Shown here: in pieces, positions 8,810-17,581 of the stretch
How positions within the stretch are numbered: the stretch's first letter is position 1
Layout: the number at the start of each line of letters is the position of its first letter
Assembly (NCBI GenBank): GCA_964519835.1
Contig: CAZFLD010000016.1
Coordinates: 1 to 64,000 of the forward strand
DNA: 64,000 nt
DNA from: CAZFLD01 sp964519835
GTDB taxonomy: Bacteria; Spirochaetota; Spirochaetia; DSM-27196; CAZFLD01
Direction: 5' to 3'
Notes under the pieces: model-generated
Seen by the model: the letters and a program-made list of their open reading frames with translations, nothing else
Databases searched by the model: none
What the model was told of the DNA's origin: nothing
Made by a program: the position numbers and the translations under genes

Positions 8810-10510
8810 TTAGCCGCTTTCGCGCCCGTCGACTGCAGGGGCGTTCCGCGGGCCGGGCGGTTCCGCGCTCGACAGATGGTCCTGCGGGTCGAGGCGCACG
8901 TCCACCACAAACGTCGAGCCGGAATTGGCCTGTGAGTTCACGTGGACGGTGCCGCCCATAGCGCGCGCCAGCCGATCTACAATGCCCAGTCCTAGACCAA
9001 GCCCGGGCAGCCGGTAGAGCTTTTTGTCCGTGGCCCGGTGAAAAGGCTCGAAGATGTGCTCGATCTCATCGGGGCCTATGCCTGGGCCGGTGTCCATGAC
9101 CGTTGTGCGGACGAGTTCGCCGGCGGGCTCGACGCCAATCGCGATGTGGCCTTCCGCGGTGTATTTGTAGGCATTGTCTACCAGGTTCTCTACTATCTGA
9201 CGGTACCGGTGTGCGTCGCCTAAGACGTGTTCGGGCAATCCGGCCGCCACATAAAAAACGGCATCCAGGCCCTTTTGCCCCAGGCGTTGGAGATACTCGT
9301 TCAAGACATCGCCGCACAGCTCAGCCGGCGAGAAGACGGCTTCCCGTAGGGTGAGGGAGCCGGACTCGATTGCACTCAAATCCAGCAAATCGTTTACCAT
9401 CGCGAGCATTGTCCGGCCCGAGTCGCGCGCCACCCGCACATACTCCGCTTTTTCCTCGGCATCGGCATCCTCTATAAGGTCAAGGAACCCGAGGACCGCG
9501 GAGAGCGGTGTTCGCAGCTCGTGGGATGCACTCGACAAAAAGGCGCTCTTCGCCCGATTGGCCGCTACCAGGTGTTTGTTGGCCTCTTGGAGCTCGCCGG
9601 TCTTTTTATCGACAAGCCGGGAGAGCTCATTTGTTTCAAGGATCAGTCGCCCCGATAGTCTGCGGAGGATGCGCCAGGTGCCGGTCGCCGCGATCGCTAT
9701 AACAACGACCAAAAGAACGATTACCAGGACAAGACGTCTTCGAACCCGGGCGGAAACACGGGCACCGGGCTCAAAGAGACGGAGAGTCCACCCGGGCCCT
9801 ATGTCGGCGACGGAACTCGATACCAGGCGATCCGCTGACACCGGTGTCCTTACCGCGCCTGACAAAACCAACACTTCGCCCTCTCTCAAGAGCTGTACCG
9901 TCGCTGTTTGGTCTATCAGTGTTGGGCCGGCCATCGCCTCCTCGATCGGCCCGGCCAGAAAAAACACCTCGTCGTAACCGATGTTGTTTGGCTCGCTGCG
10001 TGCTCTTTGCGCAATGGTAACCAAAACGGTAACGACAAGGCCCTCGGCCGATTCCTTGGGGTCGCTGATTCCGAGAACCCAGGGCAATTCACCGCGATCG
10101 TACTCAAACGGAGTGCGTCCGATTTCCACCAAGAGGCGGCCATTCGGAAGGTACCGCCGTACGCCGATGATTCTCCGGTCCGCGGCAACCGCGTTGACCA
10201 GGTCTGCGTGCGTCAAATCCGCCGCCGTCTGTCGGTCTGTTCCACCCGACAGGTAGTCGAGCAGCGCTAAGCGGCTCTGGGTGCGGCTTGGAATCTGCCT
10301 CGCGACGCGAACCATTGAGTCTATCTCCGCCTCGATCGCGATGGCCGTGAGTTCCGCCTGGTGGACCAGGTTTGTCTCTTCCATCTCGCGGAGCGCGCCG
10401 CCAATAGGAACCACGATCAACACAAATGCCACGACGCCGACCAGTACAAGCGCGGAAATCGTTTGCGCCAGAAGGAGGCGCTGAAAACGCCTTGTTGTAA
10501 ACTCCGACAC
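8810..10510 (-). CDS. Membrane sensor histidine kinase (HisKA type)
   Basis: 566 residues from GTG 10510. TM1 spans about residues 13-35 and TM2 about 255-280; between them is a ~215-residue extracytoplasmic sensor domain with a helical start, compatible with a Cache fold but not identified with certainty. The cytoplasmic part has a coiled region, the phosphoacceptor His330 in SASHELRTPLSA, and an intact ATPase domain (N box ENLVDNAYKY, G1 DTGPGIG, G2 GLGLGLGIV). There is no receiver domain and no cognate response regulator beside it. The start codon directly follows the stop codon of a truncated tag gene, so the kinase may be read through translational coupling to that remnant or from the tag promoter. 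Confidence 0.9.
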   Translation of the reverse strand: MSEFTTRRFQRLLLAQTISALVLVGVVAFVLIVVPIGGALREMEETNLVHQAELTAIAIEAEIDSMVRVARQIPSRTQSRLALLDYLSGGTDRQTAADLTHADLVNAVAADRRIIGVRRYLPNGRLLVEIGRTPFEYDRGELPWVLGISDPKESAEGLVVTVLVTIAQRARSEPNNIGYDEVFFLAGPIEEAMAGPTLIDQTATVQLLREGEVLVLSGAVRTPVSADRLVSSSVADIGPGWTLRLFEPGARVSARVRRRLVLVIVLLVVVIAIAATGTWRILRRLSGRLILETNELSRLVDKKTGELQEANKHLVAANRAKSAFLSSASHELRTPLSAVLGFLDLIEDADAEEKAEYVRVARDSGRTMLAMVNDLLDLSAIESGSLTLREAVFSPAELCGDVLNEYLQRLGQKGLDAVFYVAAGLPEHVLGDAHRYRQIVENLVDNAYKYTAEGHIAIGVEPAGELVRTTVMDTGPGIGPDEIEHIFEPFHRATDKKLYRLPGLGLGLGIVDRLARAMGGTVHVNSQANSGSTFVVDVRLDPQDHLSSAEPPGPRNAPAVDGRESG

Positions 10511-10783
10511 CTACCGCGGTTCTCCTCGGCCGGAGTGTGACGCGTCTGTAGGCGATGCGTTGCTTGAGGCCGGGGTCTTGGCCGAGCGACGGAGCGGGGT
10601 CGTGTTGCGCTTCCGGAGTATCGTGATCCAACCCAATCCTGCTTGAAAAGGCTTGGGAATCAGAAACTCAACGTGCCTTTTATCTTCGTAGACCGGCACG
10701 CCCCATTCGGGGTCGTGGCGGGCGACGGACAGTGGAACGGCTTCACACCACGCGTAGCGTTCGGGACTGGTCTTGTCAGGCAT
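10511..10783 (-). pseudogene. tag: Truncated, inactive 3-methyladenine DNA glycosylase I
   Basis: 90 codons that align with the first ~50 residues of Tag: RYAWCEAVPLS, then HDPEWGVPVYED and QAGLGWITILRKR. The rest of the ~190-residue enzyme is missing and the tail is unrelated. Two key residues appear lost: the zinc Cys near the N-terminus is Tyr in RYAW, and the catalytic Glu of the LEGxQAGLSW motif is Lys (IPKPFQAGLGW). It is therefore a remnant. Its promoter and start codon still look sound (TTGAAT, 17 bp, TATGCT, 6 nt, ATG), and its stop abuts the kinase GTG, so it may now serve as a leader cistron. Confidence 0.8.
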
Positions 10784-10789
10784 AACACA

Positions 10790-10818
10790 AGCATACTCGG
10801 CGGCCGGCGCCGATTCAA
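10790..10818 (-). promoter_or_regulatory. Promoter of the tag remnant/sensor kinase, leaderless type
   Basis: On the minus strand TTGAAT (10818-10813), a 17-bp spacer and TATGCT (10795-10790) lie 6 nt before ATG 10783. Transcription would start at or next to the A of ATG. No ribosome site precedes that ATG. Confidence 0.6.
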
Positions 10819-11206
10819 GTATAAGCCGCCGTTGGCCGGCAAGGAGATGGTGCGCGCGGCGGGTTCTCCAGCCGCGGCCGCCGCGCGTGACCCTCGAGCG
10901 TGCGTGACACAAACCGACCAAAGGTGACACCTCAACTCAGCCGCCGTGAACTTCCGCGCGGAGCCGGACGCTGACGCGGACATTGTCGGATCAGGAGGCT
11001 TCGGCGACACCGTGGAGGTCATTGAATAGGACGGCGCGGTGACTATTGGGGTGTTGCACAATTCTCCCACGCTCCCCGTCCGCACTCTGAAATGCGACTC
11101 GAAAGCTACAGTCGCGAGCTCACCCTGCACGCCCTGCTGGTGATGTACGACGATGCGCCGATTACTCATACGTCCCAAAGAACCTTTTTGGGTCTACTGG
11201 CTCGAT
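10819..11206. other. Non-genic stretch with unrecognised coding-like fragments
   Basis: No intact gene. On the plus strand, 10946-11029 reads as 27 codons ending FGDTVEVIE before a stop, and from about 11092 another short frame gives LTLHALLVMYDD. They have amino-acid composition like protein rather than noise and might be pieces of one lost gene. I cannot name it. Confidence 0.4.
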
Positions 11207-11471
11207 TCAGACGCGGATGAGTTCGCACTGCTCGTGGAATACGCCGAGGCTTCGGGCCCGCGACCGGCCTTTCTCCATCACACAGTGCACCTGGCCCGGA
11301 TGGGCCGCCTGTACCGGCCAACGCCCGTCGGGAAGTTGCTGGGCCAACACAAAGTCGACCACCGACTCGAGCACTGAGGGATCGATCCCGAAGTAGCAGG
11401 CGTAGTACAAAAACATGCCGTTGATGCATAGGCCCGCCTCCGAGCAACCAATCGATGACTTTGGTCTCCAT
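11207..11471 (-). pseudogene. Remnant of a terpenoid-cyclase-fold (prenyltransferase-like) protein
   Basis: Starts METKVIDWLLGG at ATG 11471, then shifts frame and continues INGMFLYYACYFGIDPSV and LPDGRWPVQAAHPGQVH followed by MEKGRSR. These match the beginning and end of a widespread bacterial family of about 300 residues with a squalene-cyclase-like alpha-barrel; the middle has been deleted, joining 'DFVLAQQ' directly to the C-terminal 'DGRWP' motif. The biochemical function of the family is unknown to me. A perfect TATAAT lies 6 nt before the ATG. Confidence 0.65.
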
Positions 11472-11477
11472 AGCCCC

Positions 11478-11487
11478 ATTATATAAT
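11478..11487. promoter_or_regulatory. Palindromic -10 box serving two divergent starts
   Basis: ATTATATAAT is a perfect 10-bp palindrome. Read leftward it gives TATAAT (11483-11478) 6 nt before ATG 11471; read rightward it gives TATAAT (11482-11487) 7 nt before ATG 11495. Each downstream gene is a pseudogene. The -35 regions are weak on both sides. Confidence 0.55.
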
Positions 11488-11494
11488 AAGGAAC

Positions 11495-11980
11495 ATGAGT
11501 ACTCCGATTCTTTACACAAACGACGGAACATAAAACGCGCCTCGCTTGCGCATCGATCTGAACCTCGGCAATCTCGACGGGCTGCCGGATTGGTCCAAGG
11601 GACCGCGCCAACACGCCTGGAGAGATCCATGAAGTCGCAAAGCGCGCGGCCGACGGCGGCTACGAGTGCGCTACCCTCCACGTCGCCTGGGGCATGGAGG
11701 ACGACAAAGAGATAGACCGCCTGCTAACAGCCGTCATAGACTCCTCCTCCCGTCACGGGATTCCGCTTTACGTGGAGACCCACCGCGCCACCATCACCCA
11801 GGATCTCTACCGCACCGTCAAGCTTACGGAACGTAATCCCGATGTGCGATTCAACGCCGATTTTAGCCACTGGTACACGGGACAGGAGATGATCTACGGC
11901 GACATCGACGCCAAGTTCGACTTTATCGAGCCCGTCTTGGCGCGCCTTGCCTATATGCACGCCCGCGATGGCAGGTTTCC
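11495..11980 (+). pseudogene. Remnant of a sugar-phosphate isomerase/epimerase-like protein
   Basis: After ATG 11495 and AAGGA the frame is broken by a stop after 12 codons. The next readable piece gives LRIDLNLGNLDGLPDWSKG, then another frame carries HEVAKRAADGGYECATLHV, GIPLYVETHRATITQDLYR and RFNADFSHWYTGQEM up to about 11960. The ExETHR...T and N-x-D-x-SHW patterns fit the AP-endonuclease-like TIM barrel of xylose isomerase-like sugar epimerases. At least two frameshifts and a lost C-terminus make it non-functional. Confidence 0.65.
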
Positions 11981-12129
11981 TTCGCGGCGCCGGCCCGCGC
12001 CGAGGCCGTCGCGGACTTCGATCCCCGTACCCAGTGTGATGTTTTCGAGTGCCAAAAGCTCGACGATCGGATCCACGAGCTTTATCCATAGTGCCTTGTC
12101 AGTTATTAGCAGGGATAGCTCGGGACGGA

Positions 12130-12406
12130 GGATTTCTTGGCCCCCGGGCAGATGGCTTACAATCGCCTTGCACAGGAAGCGGACGCAGTCCCGGGTGAGG
12201 TTTGTACGACCACTACTGAGCGTGCCTAAGGGTATACGGTAGGGGCCCGCGGGATTAGCGAGGGCGAAGCATTCGCCGCCTACAAATCCACCCGCGAGGC
12301 AGGCTACAATCTTCTCTTGAACATCGGTCCAATGCCGAGTGGCCGTTTTCCGCCGGAAGGTGTCGACCTGCTTCTGCGCCTTGCCGAGCAAATTGACAGA
12401 GGATAG
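12130..12406 (+). pseudogene. C-terminal remnant of a GH29-like alpha-L-fucosidase
   Basis: Two adjacent frames read PGQMAYNRLAQEADAVPGEV and, after a stop at 12227-12229, EAGYNLLLNIGPMPSGRFPP with VDLLLRLAEQI to the stop at 12404-12406. The NLLLNIGPxxxGxxP motif near the end of the barrel and the preceding PxE-x-C-x-T segment are typical of GH29 alpha-L-fucosidases. The catalytic N-terminal part is gone. It ends 4 bp before the first sulfatase start, and its tail carries that gene's ribosome site (GAGGA). Confidence 0.6.
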
Positions 12407-12410
12407 CAAC

Positions 12411-13943
12411 ATGAACAAACCAAACGTCGTCGTTTTGTTTACCGACGATCAACGCTACGACACAATTGCCGCTCTGGGTAATTCCGAGGTCAAGACCCCG
12501 AATCTCGACAAGTTGGTAGCGCGCGGCACGAGCTTTACCCACGCCCACATTCCCTGCGGGACGGTAGGCGCAGTGTGTATGCCGAGTCGTGCCATGCTCC
12601 ACACCGGCCGGAGCCTCTACCACCTTGGGACCGAGGAGGAACCCGACAATGCCGGTGCGACGATCCCGCAGGAGCACACCTTGATGGGCGAGGTGTTTCG
12701 CGCCGCAGGCTACGACACGTTTGGCACCGGCAAATGGCACAACGGGCCGGCCGCTTTCAACCGCAGCTTTGGCTCGGGAAAGGAGATCATGTTCGGCGGG
12801 ATGGCCGACCACTGGAACGTGCCGATGTGTGACCACGATCCTTCCGGAAACTACGACAATCTGCGGCCGATGATCCATGACCCATATGGTAGCAATGAGA
12901 TATCCATGCATCACGTCGATCACATTCATCCGGGTTCACATTCCACGGACCTCGTCGCCGACGCTGCCATTGCGTTCATCCGGGGTGCGGCGGCGGATGC
13001 CGAAAATCCCGCGGGTCCCCGTGATGCCTCCAAGCCGTTTCTCGCCTACGTATCGTTTCTTGCGCCCCACGATCCCAGGTCCATGCCAAAGCGTTTCTTA
13101 GACATGTACGATCCGGCCTCGATCACGTTGCCGGAGTCCTTTGCTCCGGAGCATGTCTTTGACTTTGGTGTTTCACAGATCCGGGACGAGCTACTCGAGG
13201 AGTATCCCCGAAGCCAAACCGCCGTCAGGGGGCACATCGCCGAGTACTACGCGATGATCAGCCACATCGACGAGGCGGTGGGGCGTGTGGTCGGTGCGCT
13301 GGAGCAGCAGGGCGTCCTCGACAACACGATCATCGTGTTCGCGGGAGACAACGGCCTCGCCCTCGGCCGCCACGGGCTTATCGGCAAGCAGAGCAACTAC
13401 GATCACAGTGTGCGAGTGCCGCTTATGTTTGCGGGGCCGGGTGTTCCGGCCGGCAGGCAAACCGACGCCTACGCATATCTCTTTGACGTCTTCCCGACAC
13501 TGTGCGATCTGACCGGCTTGGTGACGCCTTCGAGCGTCGAGGGAAAAAGCCTGACGCCGGCGTTTGTTTTGGCCGAGGTCTCCGACGGCGGGGCGGCCGA
13601 GAGCTGCGCGACCGGTCACGCCATAGGTCGCCGCGACGTGTTGTACTTCGGTTACGGCGATTTGCTTCGCAGTGCAAAAGACAAGCGCCACAAAATAGTC
13701 TTGTATGCGAACAAAGACCGCAACTACATCCAAATGTTCGACCTTGTGAACGACCCGGAAGAAATCAAAAACATCGCCGGACTCCCGGAGACGGCCGCGG
13801 CGCAGGCGGCGCTGTCCGATGCGCTGATGGAATTGCGGGACGAATGGGAAGATCGCAAGACGTGCTGGGGCCGTGACTTCTGGAACCGCTTCGAGGGCAA
13901 CGGGAGCCTTGCCGGGGCTCATATCGTGCGGAGCGCCTTGTGA
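12411..13943 (+). CDS. Sulfatase (type I, choline-sulfatase-like)
   Basis: 510 residues, ATG 12411 with AGAGGATAG upstream. Belongs to the alkaline-phosphatase-superfamily sulfatases. The metal-binding start is VVVLFTDDQRYD, and the formylglycine signature is Cys56 in VCMPSRAMLHTGR; the second metal site is FAGDNGLALGRHGLIGKQ. Cys56 must be oxidised to formylglycine by a maturase; no such enzyme is evident in the window. No signal peptide is seen, so it is probably cytoplasmic. It is followed by a second sulfatase with a 4-bp overlap. Next to the fucosidase and isomerase remnants it suggests breakdown of a sulfated polysaccharide, but the substrate cannot be read from sequence. Confidence 0.92.
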   Translation: MNKPNVVVLFTDDQRYDTIAALGNSEVKTPNLDKLVARGTSFTHAHIPCGTVGAVCMPSRAMLHTGRSLYHLGTEEEPDNAGATIPQEHTLMGEVFRAAGYDTFGTGKWHNGPAAFNRSFGSGKEIMFGGMADHWNVPMCDHDPSGNYDNLRPMIHDPYGSNEISMHHVDHIHPGSHSTDLVADAAIAFIRGAAADAENPAGPRDASKPFLAYVSFLAPHDPRSMPKRFLDMYDPASITLPESFAPEHVFDFGVSQIRDELLEEYPRSQTAVRGHIAEYYAMISHIDEAVGRVVGALEQQGVLDNTIIVFAGDNGLALGRHGLIGKQSNYDHSVRVPLMFAGPGVPAGRQTDAYAYLFDVFPTLCDLTGLVTPSSVEGKSLTPAFVLAEVSDGGAAESCATGHAIGRRDVLYFGYGDLLRSAKDKRHKIVLYANKDRNYIQMFDLVNDPEEIKNIAGLPETAAAQAALSDALMELRDEWEDRKTCWGRDFWNRFEGNGSLAGAHIVRSAL

Positions 13944-15484
13944 AAAACATCCTTTTTATTACTACCGACCAGCAGCACCACATGGCAATGGGCTATCGAA
14001 ACCCCGAAGTAAAGACCCCAAACCTCGATCGCCTCGTCTCCCAGGGCATGACCTTCCATCGCGCCTACACCGTGAACCCCACCTGCACACCGACTCGCGC
14101 AAGCCTTCTGACCGGCACCTATCCGAGTCAGCACGGCGCCTATAGCCTGGGCACCAAACTCCTGGAGAATCGAAAGTCTATCGGGGAGTACCTACGTGGA
14201 GATGGGGTTAGGAGCGCGCTCGTCGGCAAGGCTCACTTTCAGCCGCTTCGCTCCACCCACGAGTACTCGTCCCTCGAGGCCTACCCAAAGCTTCACGATC
14301 TCGATTTCTGGCGAAGCTTTCACGGCCCGTTCTACGGGTTCGACCACGTCGAGCTCGCGCGGAACCACACGGACGAGTCTCATGTCGGCCAGCACTACGC
14401 GCTCTGGATGGAAGAGAAGGGCCTTTGGAACTGGCGCGATTATTTCCTGCCGAACACACCCCAAACGACCTTCGAAGGCGATACGCTCACCGAATCGCAG
14501 CACACGCCCCGTGTCCCCGGTCAGGCCTGGGAAATCCCGGTCCAGTACCATTACAACGCCTGGATTGCCGATCGCACAAATGCCCTCATAAAACAGTACG
14601 CGGAGTCCGGCGATCGGTTTTATCTTTGGGCGAGCTTTTTTGATCCGCATCCGCAGTATATGGTGCCGGAGCCCTACGCATCCATGTACGACCCGGAACA
14701 CGTCACCGTGCCCGAGCACACGCCCGGCGAGTTCGACGACAAGCCGCCCTACTACAAAAAGGCGCTCGAGGAGAATCCCGACGTTAGCGAGTTCCAGGAG
14801 CCCGAAGGAAACGCGATCCACGGCGGGGGAAGCCATCTCAAGAGTCGCGAGGACAAGGCAAAAAACATCGCCATGATGTACGGCATGATGACGATGCTCG
14901 ACGACTACATCGGTAGTATTCTCGACAACCTTGATCAGCTCGGCCTGGCCGACCAAACACTTGTGTGTTTCACAACCGACCACGGCGACTTTTTTGGGCA
15001 GCACGGCCTGACGGCAAAGGCGATCCACCACTACGAGGATGTAATCCGAGTGCCGCTGGTCGTGCGCCTTCCCGGAAGCGTGCCCGCCGGCATAACAAGC
15101 GAATCACTCCAGTCGTTGGTGGACCTTCCGGCGACCCTTTTGTCCATGCTCGGCCTTGCCGTGCCCCGGGAGATGACCGGCGTCGATCAGTCGGCCGTGT
15201 GGAGGGGCGAGGCGGACACAATTCGCCGTCGTCTTATCGTGGAGAATCAACACCAGCCGACAAAACTAAACATCCGAAGCTTGGTGACGGATCGCTACAA
15301 GATCACCGTCCACATGAACCGCGACTACGGCGAGCTCTATGACCTTCAAGAGGATCCGGGTGAGCTCGTGAATCTCTGGGATCACCCCGAGGCGGCGGGG
15401 CTCAAGAGCCGCCTGCTGCTCGAGTTTATCCACGAGGAGATGGCAAAGGCGCCGCTTCCCATGCCGAGGATCTACGGCGCGTAG
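13940..15484 (+). CDS. Sulfatase (type I)
   Basis: 514 residues. GTG 13940 overlaps the upstream stop (GTGA), so the two sulfatases are translationally coupled. Starts KNILFITTDQQHHMAMGYR; formylglycine site Cys49 in CTPTRASLLTGTYPS; second metal motif CFTTDHGDFFGQHGL. No signal peptide. It differs clearly from the first sulfatase in signature (CTPTR versus CMPSR) and length of the central part, so it likely acts on a different sulfate ester of the same substrate. The 3' end is overlapped by 13 bp by the tail of a minus-strand remnant. Confidence 0.92.
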   Translation: MKNILFITTDQQHHMAMGYRNPEVKTPNLDRLVSQGMTFHRAYTVNPTCTPTRASLLTGTYPSQHGAYSLGTKLLENRKSIGEYLRGDGVRSALVGKAHFQPLRSTHEYSSLEAYPKLHDLDFWRSFHGPFYGFDHVELARNHTDESHVGQHYALWMEEKGLWNWRDYFLPNTPQTTFEGDTLTESQHTPRVPGQAWEIPVQYHYNAWIADRTNALIKQYAESGDRFYLWASFFDPHPQYMVPEPYASMYDPEHVTVPEHTPGEFDDKPPYYKKALEENPDVSEFQEPEGNAIHGGGSHLKSREDKAKNIAMMYGMMTMLDDYIGSILDNLDQLGLADQTLVCFTTDHGDFFGQHGLTAKAIHHYEDVIRVPLVVRLPGSVPAGITSESLQSLVDLPATLLSMLGLAVPREMTGVDQSAVWRGEADTIRRRLIVENQHQPTKLNIRSLVTDRYKITVHMNRDYGELYDLQEDPGELVNLWDHPEAAGLKSRLLLEFIHEEMAKAPLPMPRIYGA

Positions 15485-15805
15485 TGGGCCGCCGCACCCA
15501 CGAACCACGCCGACGCGAGGCCGATGATTTCCTCGAGCGTTATCACTTCATCCAAGAGATACGCATCTCTGTTGCTTTGAGTCCACAGGATGGGACGGGG
15601 AAGCTCGGTAAAAAAGGCGCCGTACAGCGACTGACCAAAAAAAGAGCTCCAGCTGTTTCCGATCTCGCAGACCGGCGGAGCTCTGCATCAATTCTGAGGC
15701 GAATGTATCGAACTCGCCGGGAGTCAGGTCCGGATGAACGGCAACGTAGGCCGCCATGGCTTCCGCCGCGGAAAGCTGGTCTTGTAGGCGCCGTATTGTT
15801 TTTTG
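15472..15805 (-). pseudogene. Remnant(s): CHASE-like sensor fragment joined to an unknown C-terminus
   Basis: Fills most of the gap 15485-15901. One minus frame reads LQDQLSAAEAMAAYVAVHPD and FDTFASELMQSSAGLR, which resembles the N-terminal part of CHASE-domain sensors. A second minus frame reads SLYGAFFTELPRPILWTQS and ITLEEIIGLASAWFVGA, ending at a stop at 15474-15472. The two pieces are probably parts of two genes joined by deletion. Neither has a start or a full domain. The first assignment is from memory of CHASE sequences and is moderate; the second is unassigned. Confidence 0.45.
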
Positions 15806-15901
15806 TCATGGTAACAATCGGGCACTAATCACAGGATCTATACGCGGCCCCGAGTGTATCATACAATCCCTGTAATAAAACTCAGGCCCAGGGAGGTGTG
15901 T

Positions 15902-16306
15902 ATGACTTTTGGTCAGACCAAAAGCGCTGGATTGTTGGATCTCCGCGCAGACTCGGTTATTGCGGATGTCGCAACGGCTTTTTGTATGGACGGGGAAGAG
16001 GCCGGTCGCTTCAGCCGGAAGTGGATTACGCGCCTCGAACCCATCGCTCATTTTGGACAAGGCGACCAGGCGATTATCCGGCGTGGTCTTGCTCATCTGG
16101 CCCTCAACATGGTCGATGACTATCGTCGCGACGTCGACATCGACCAAAGCATCGGCAAGTACAACCCTGTGGCGGCCGGCGTTTGGGACGCCGAGAGTAT
16201 CGCAGAGGAGCTCGAGGCAATTATAGAAGCAACGGAGAGTCCCGAGCTCGACCACATCGTGTACGGCGACGGCGGCGGGACAACACAAGACTGGTGGATG
16301 TGGTAA
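15902..16306 (+). CDS. Unknown 134-residue protein upstream of a sensor kinase
   Basis: ATG 15902 with GGGAGG 6 bp upstream. No signal peptide or membrane segment; acidic and rich in Asp/Glu. Begins MTFGQTKSAGLLDLRADS and ends DGGGTTQDWWMW. I do not recognise it. The stop overlaps the GTG of the following histidine kinase, so they are translated together and the protein may be a partner or input for that kinase. The short Trp-rich end (DWWMW) is distinctive. Confidence 0.7.
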   Translation: MTFGQTKSAGLLDLRADSVIADVATAFCMDGEEAGRFSRKWITRLEPIAHFGQGDQAIIRRGLAHLALNMVDDYRRDVDIDQSIGKYNPVAAGVWDAESIAEELEAIIEATESPELDHIVYGDGGGTTQDWWMW

Positions 16307-17481
16307 AAGACGCCCGGGCATCTTCAGCGACCGCGCGCCTTCACGGGCGCGTGGGTCTTATTATCGCGATAGCCGGAATCCTCGTTCTGATTATCAACTT
16401 GGTCACCATGCCCCCTGAAGTACGGGGGCTGGCATTTCATCGGATACTGGTCTATCCACAGATAGGCGGAGTGGTGCTGGTCGCAGGTCTGACCTTGTTC
16501 GCAGCGCAAAAGTCCGAGCTTCGCCTGTGGGACGTGCTGATAACGGCGATAGTTGGACTTGTGGCTACGGCCGATGCCGCCAGTGCAAATCTCACCGGTT
16601 TTGTCTTTCTGCTCCTATCCGTACTCATTGCGTGGCAGTACGGATATCTCGTGACACGCACCCGCACAAAGCTCGCTGTGATCCTGATCCTATACGCAGG
16701 TTCCATGGTAACCAGCGTTGTTCGGTCAGAGTCGGTGCGTGCTTCGGGCGTGGCCATGACCGGTCTGGCCGCGGTGGTTGTTTGCGGGATAATGTGGCTT
16801 GTTGTCTTTCGTGGTGTGACCAAAGACCGACAGCGGGCCGCACAGCTCGAAAGGACCGTCGCGGAACGAACTCACGAGCTTGATAAGGCACTAAGGACTC
16901 AACAGAACCTGCTCCTCGAGGTTCACCACCGCACAAAAAACAACCTCCAGATTGTTTCGTCGATCCTGGCCCTCGAATGGAATCGGAGCGGCGAGCTTCC
17001 GACCGATGCGGCGGTCCGGCACACTCAGATGCGCTTGCGGGCGCTTGCCGACACCCACGATGTTCTCTACAGCAAGACGCCCGACCAAAAGACGGATTTT
17101 GCCGCTTTTGTGGAGGACTTCATGGACCGTGTCCTAACCGACGCCCATGGCGGACCTCCCATCGACACCGATATTCACTTCAACACCGACGTGCCGTTGG
17201 ATTGGGCAATACGCATGGCCCTGCTTTTCAACGAGATTATCCTGCAAGTCATGACGACGAACGCGGGAGAAGGGGCCCGACGGACCGTAAGCCTCATCTC
17301 GCGTGAGGAAAGCGAAACGGCACGTATCTCGGTCGACAGTCCGTTGGACGAGCAGTCGCTCCGATTTGTGCAAGCCGTGGCGGCGGGCCTATCCGGAAGC
17401 GCTAGAATTGACGAGCGCGGCGAAGGCATCGTTGTGGAGATCCCACTCCCGGACGAGGCGGAAGCCATCCGCGAGTTCTGA
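16300..17481 (+). CDS. Membrane histidine kinase, HisKA_2 type, with degenerate ATPase domain
   Basis: About 393 residues from GTG 16300 (GTG 16294 is also possible). Six predicted membrane segments fill residues ~15-185, followed by a short coiled coil and the HisKA_2 phosphoacceptor box LLEVHHRTKNNLQIVSSILA (histidines 209/210). The expected ATPase domain is poorly conserved: instead of an NExxTNAxKH N box it reads LLFNEIILQVMTTNAGEGA, and no DNG-x-G motif follows. It may be a kinase that has lost ATP binding and acts as a scaffold or phosphotransfer partner. It overlaps the 134-residue gene. Confidence 0.75.
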   Translation: MVKDARASSATARLHGRVGLIIAIAGILVLIINLVTMPPEVRGLAFHRILVYPQIGGVVLVAGLTLFAAQKSELRLWDVLITAIVGLVATADAASANLTGFVFLLLSVLIAWQYGYLVTRTRTKLAVILILYAGSMVTSVVRSESVRASGVAMTGLAAVVVCGIMWLVVFRGVTKDRQRAAQLERTVAERTHELDKALRTQQNLLLEVHHRTKNNLQIVSSILALEWNRSGELPTDAAVRHTQMRLRALADTHDVLYSKTPDQKTDFAAFVEDFMDRVLTDAHGGPPIDTDIHFNTDVPLDWAIRMALLFNEIILQVMTTNAGEGARRTVSLISREESETARISVDSPLDEQSLRFVQAVAAGLSGSARIDERGEGIVVEIPLPDEAEAIREF

Positions 17482-17581
17482 GACTGCTACCACCCGTAGA
17501 CCGATCTACTCTGCTCGCTCCTATTGCTCGATACATACTCGACCACAACACGATAGGTGTGGGCGGCCGTTGCAGGGCCTT

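Noticed and set aside
8678..8961. Short proline/arginine-rich frames after treS
   Set aside because: They run through the 13-bp repeat and into the end of the kinase gene on the other strand; no coding signal.
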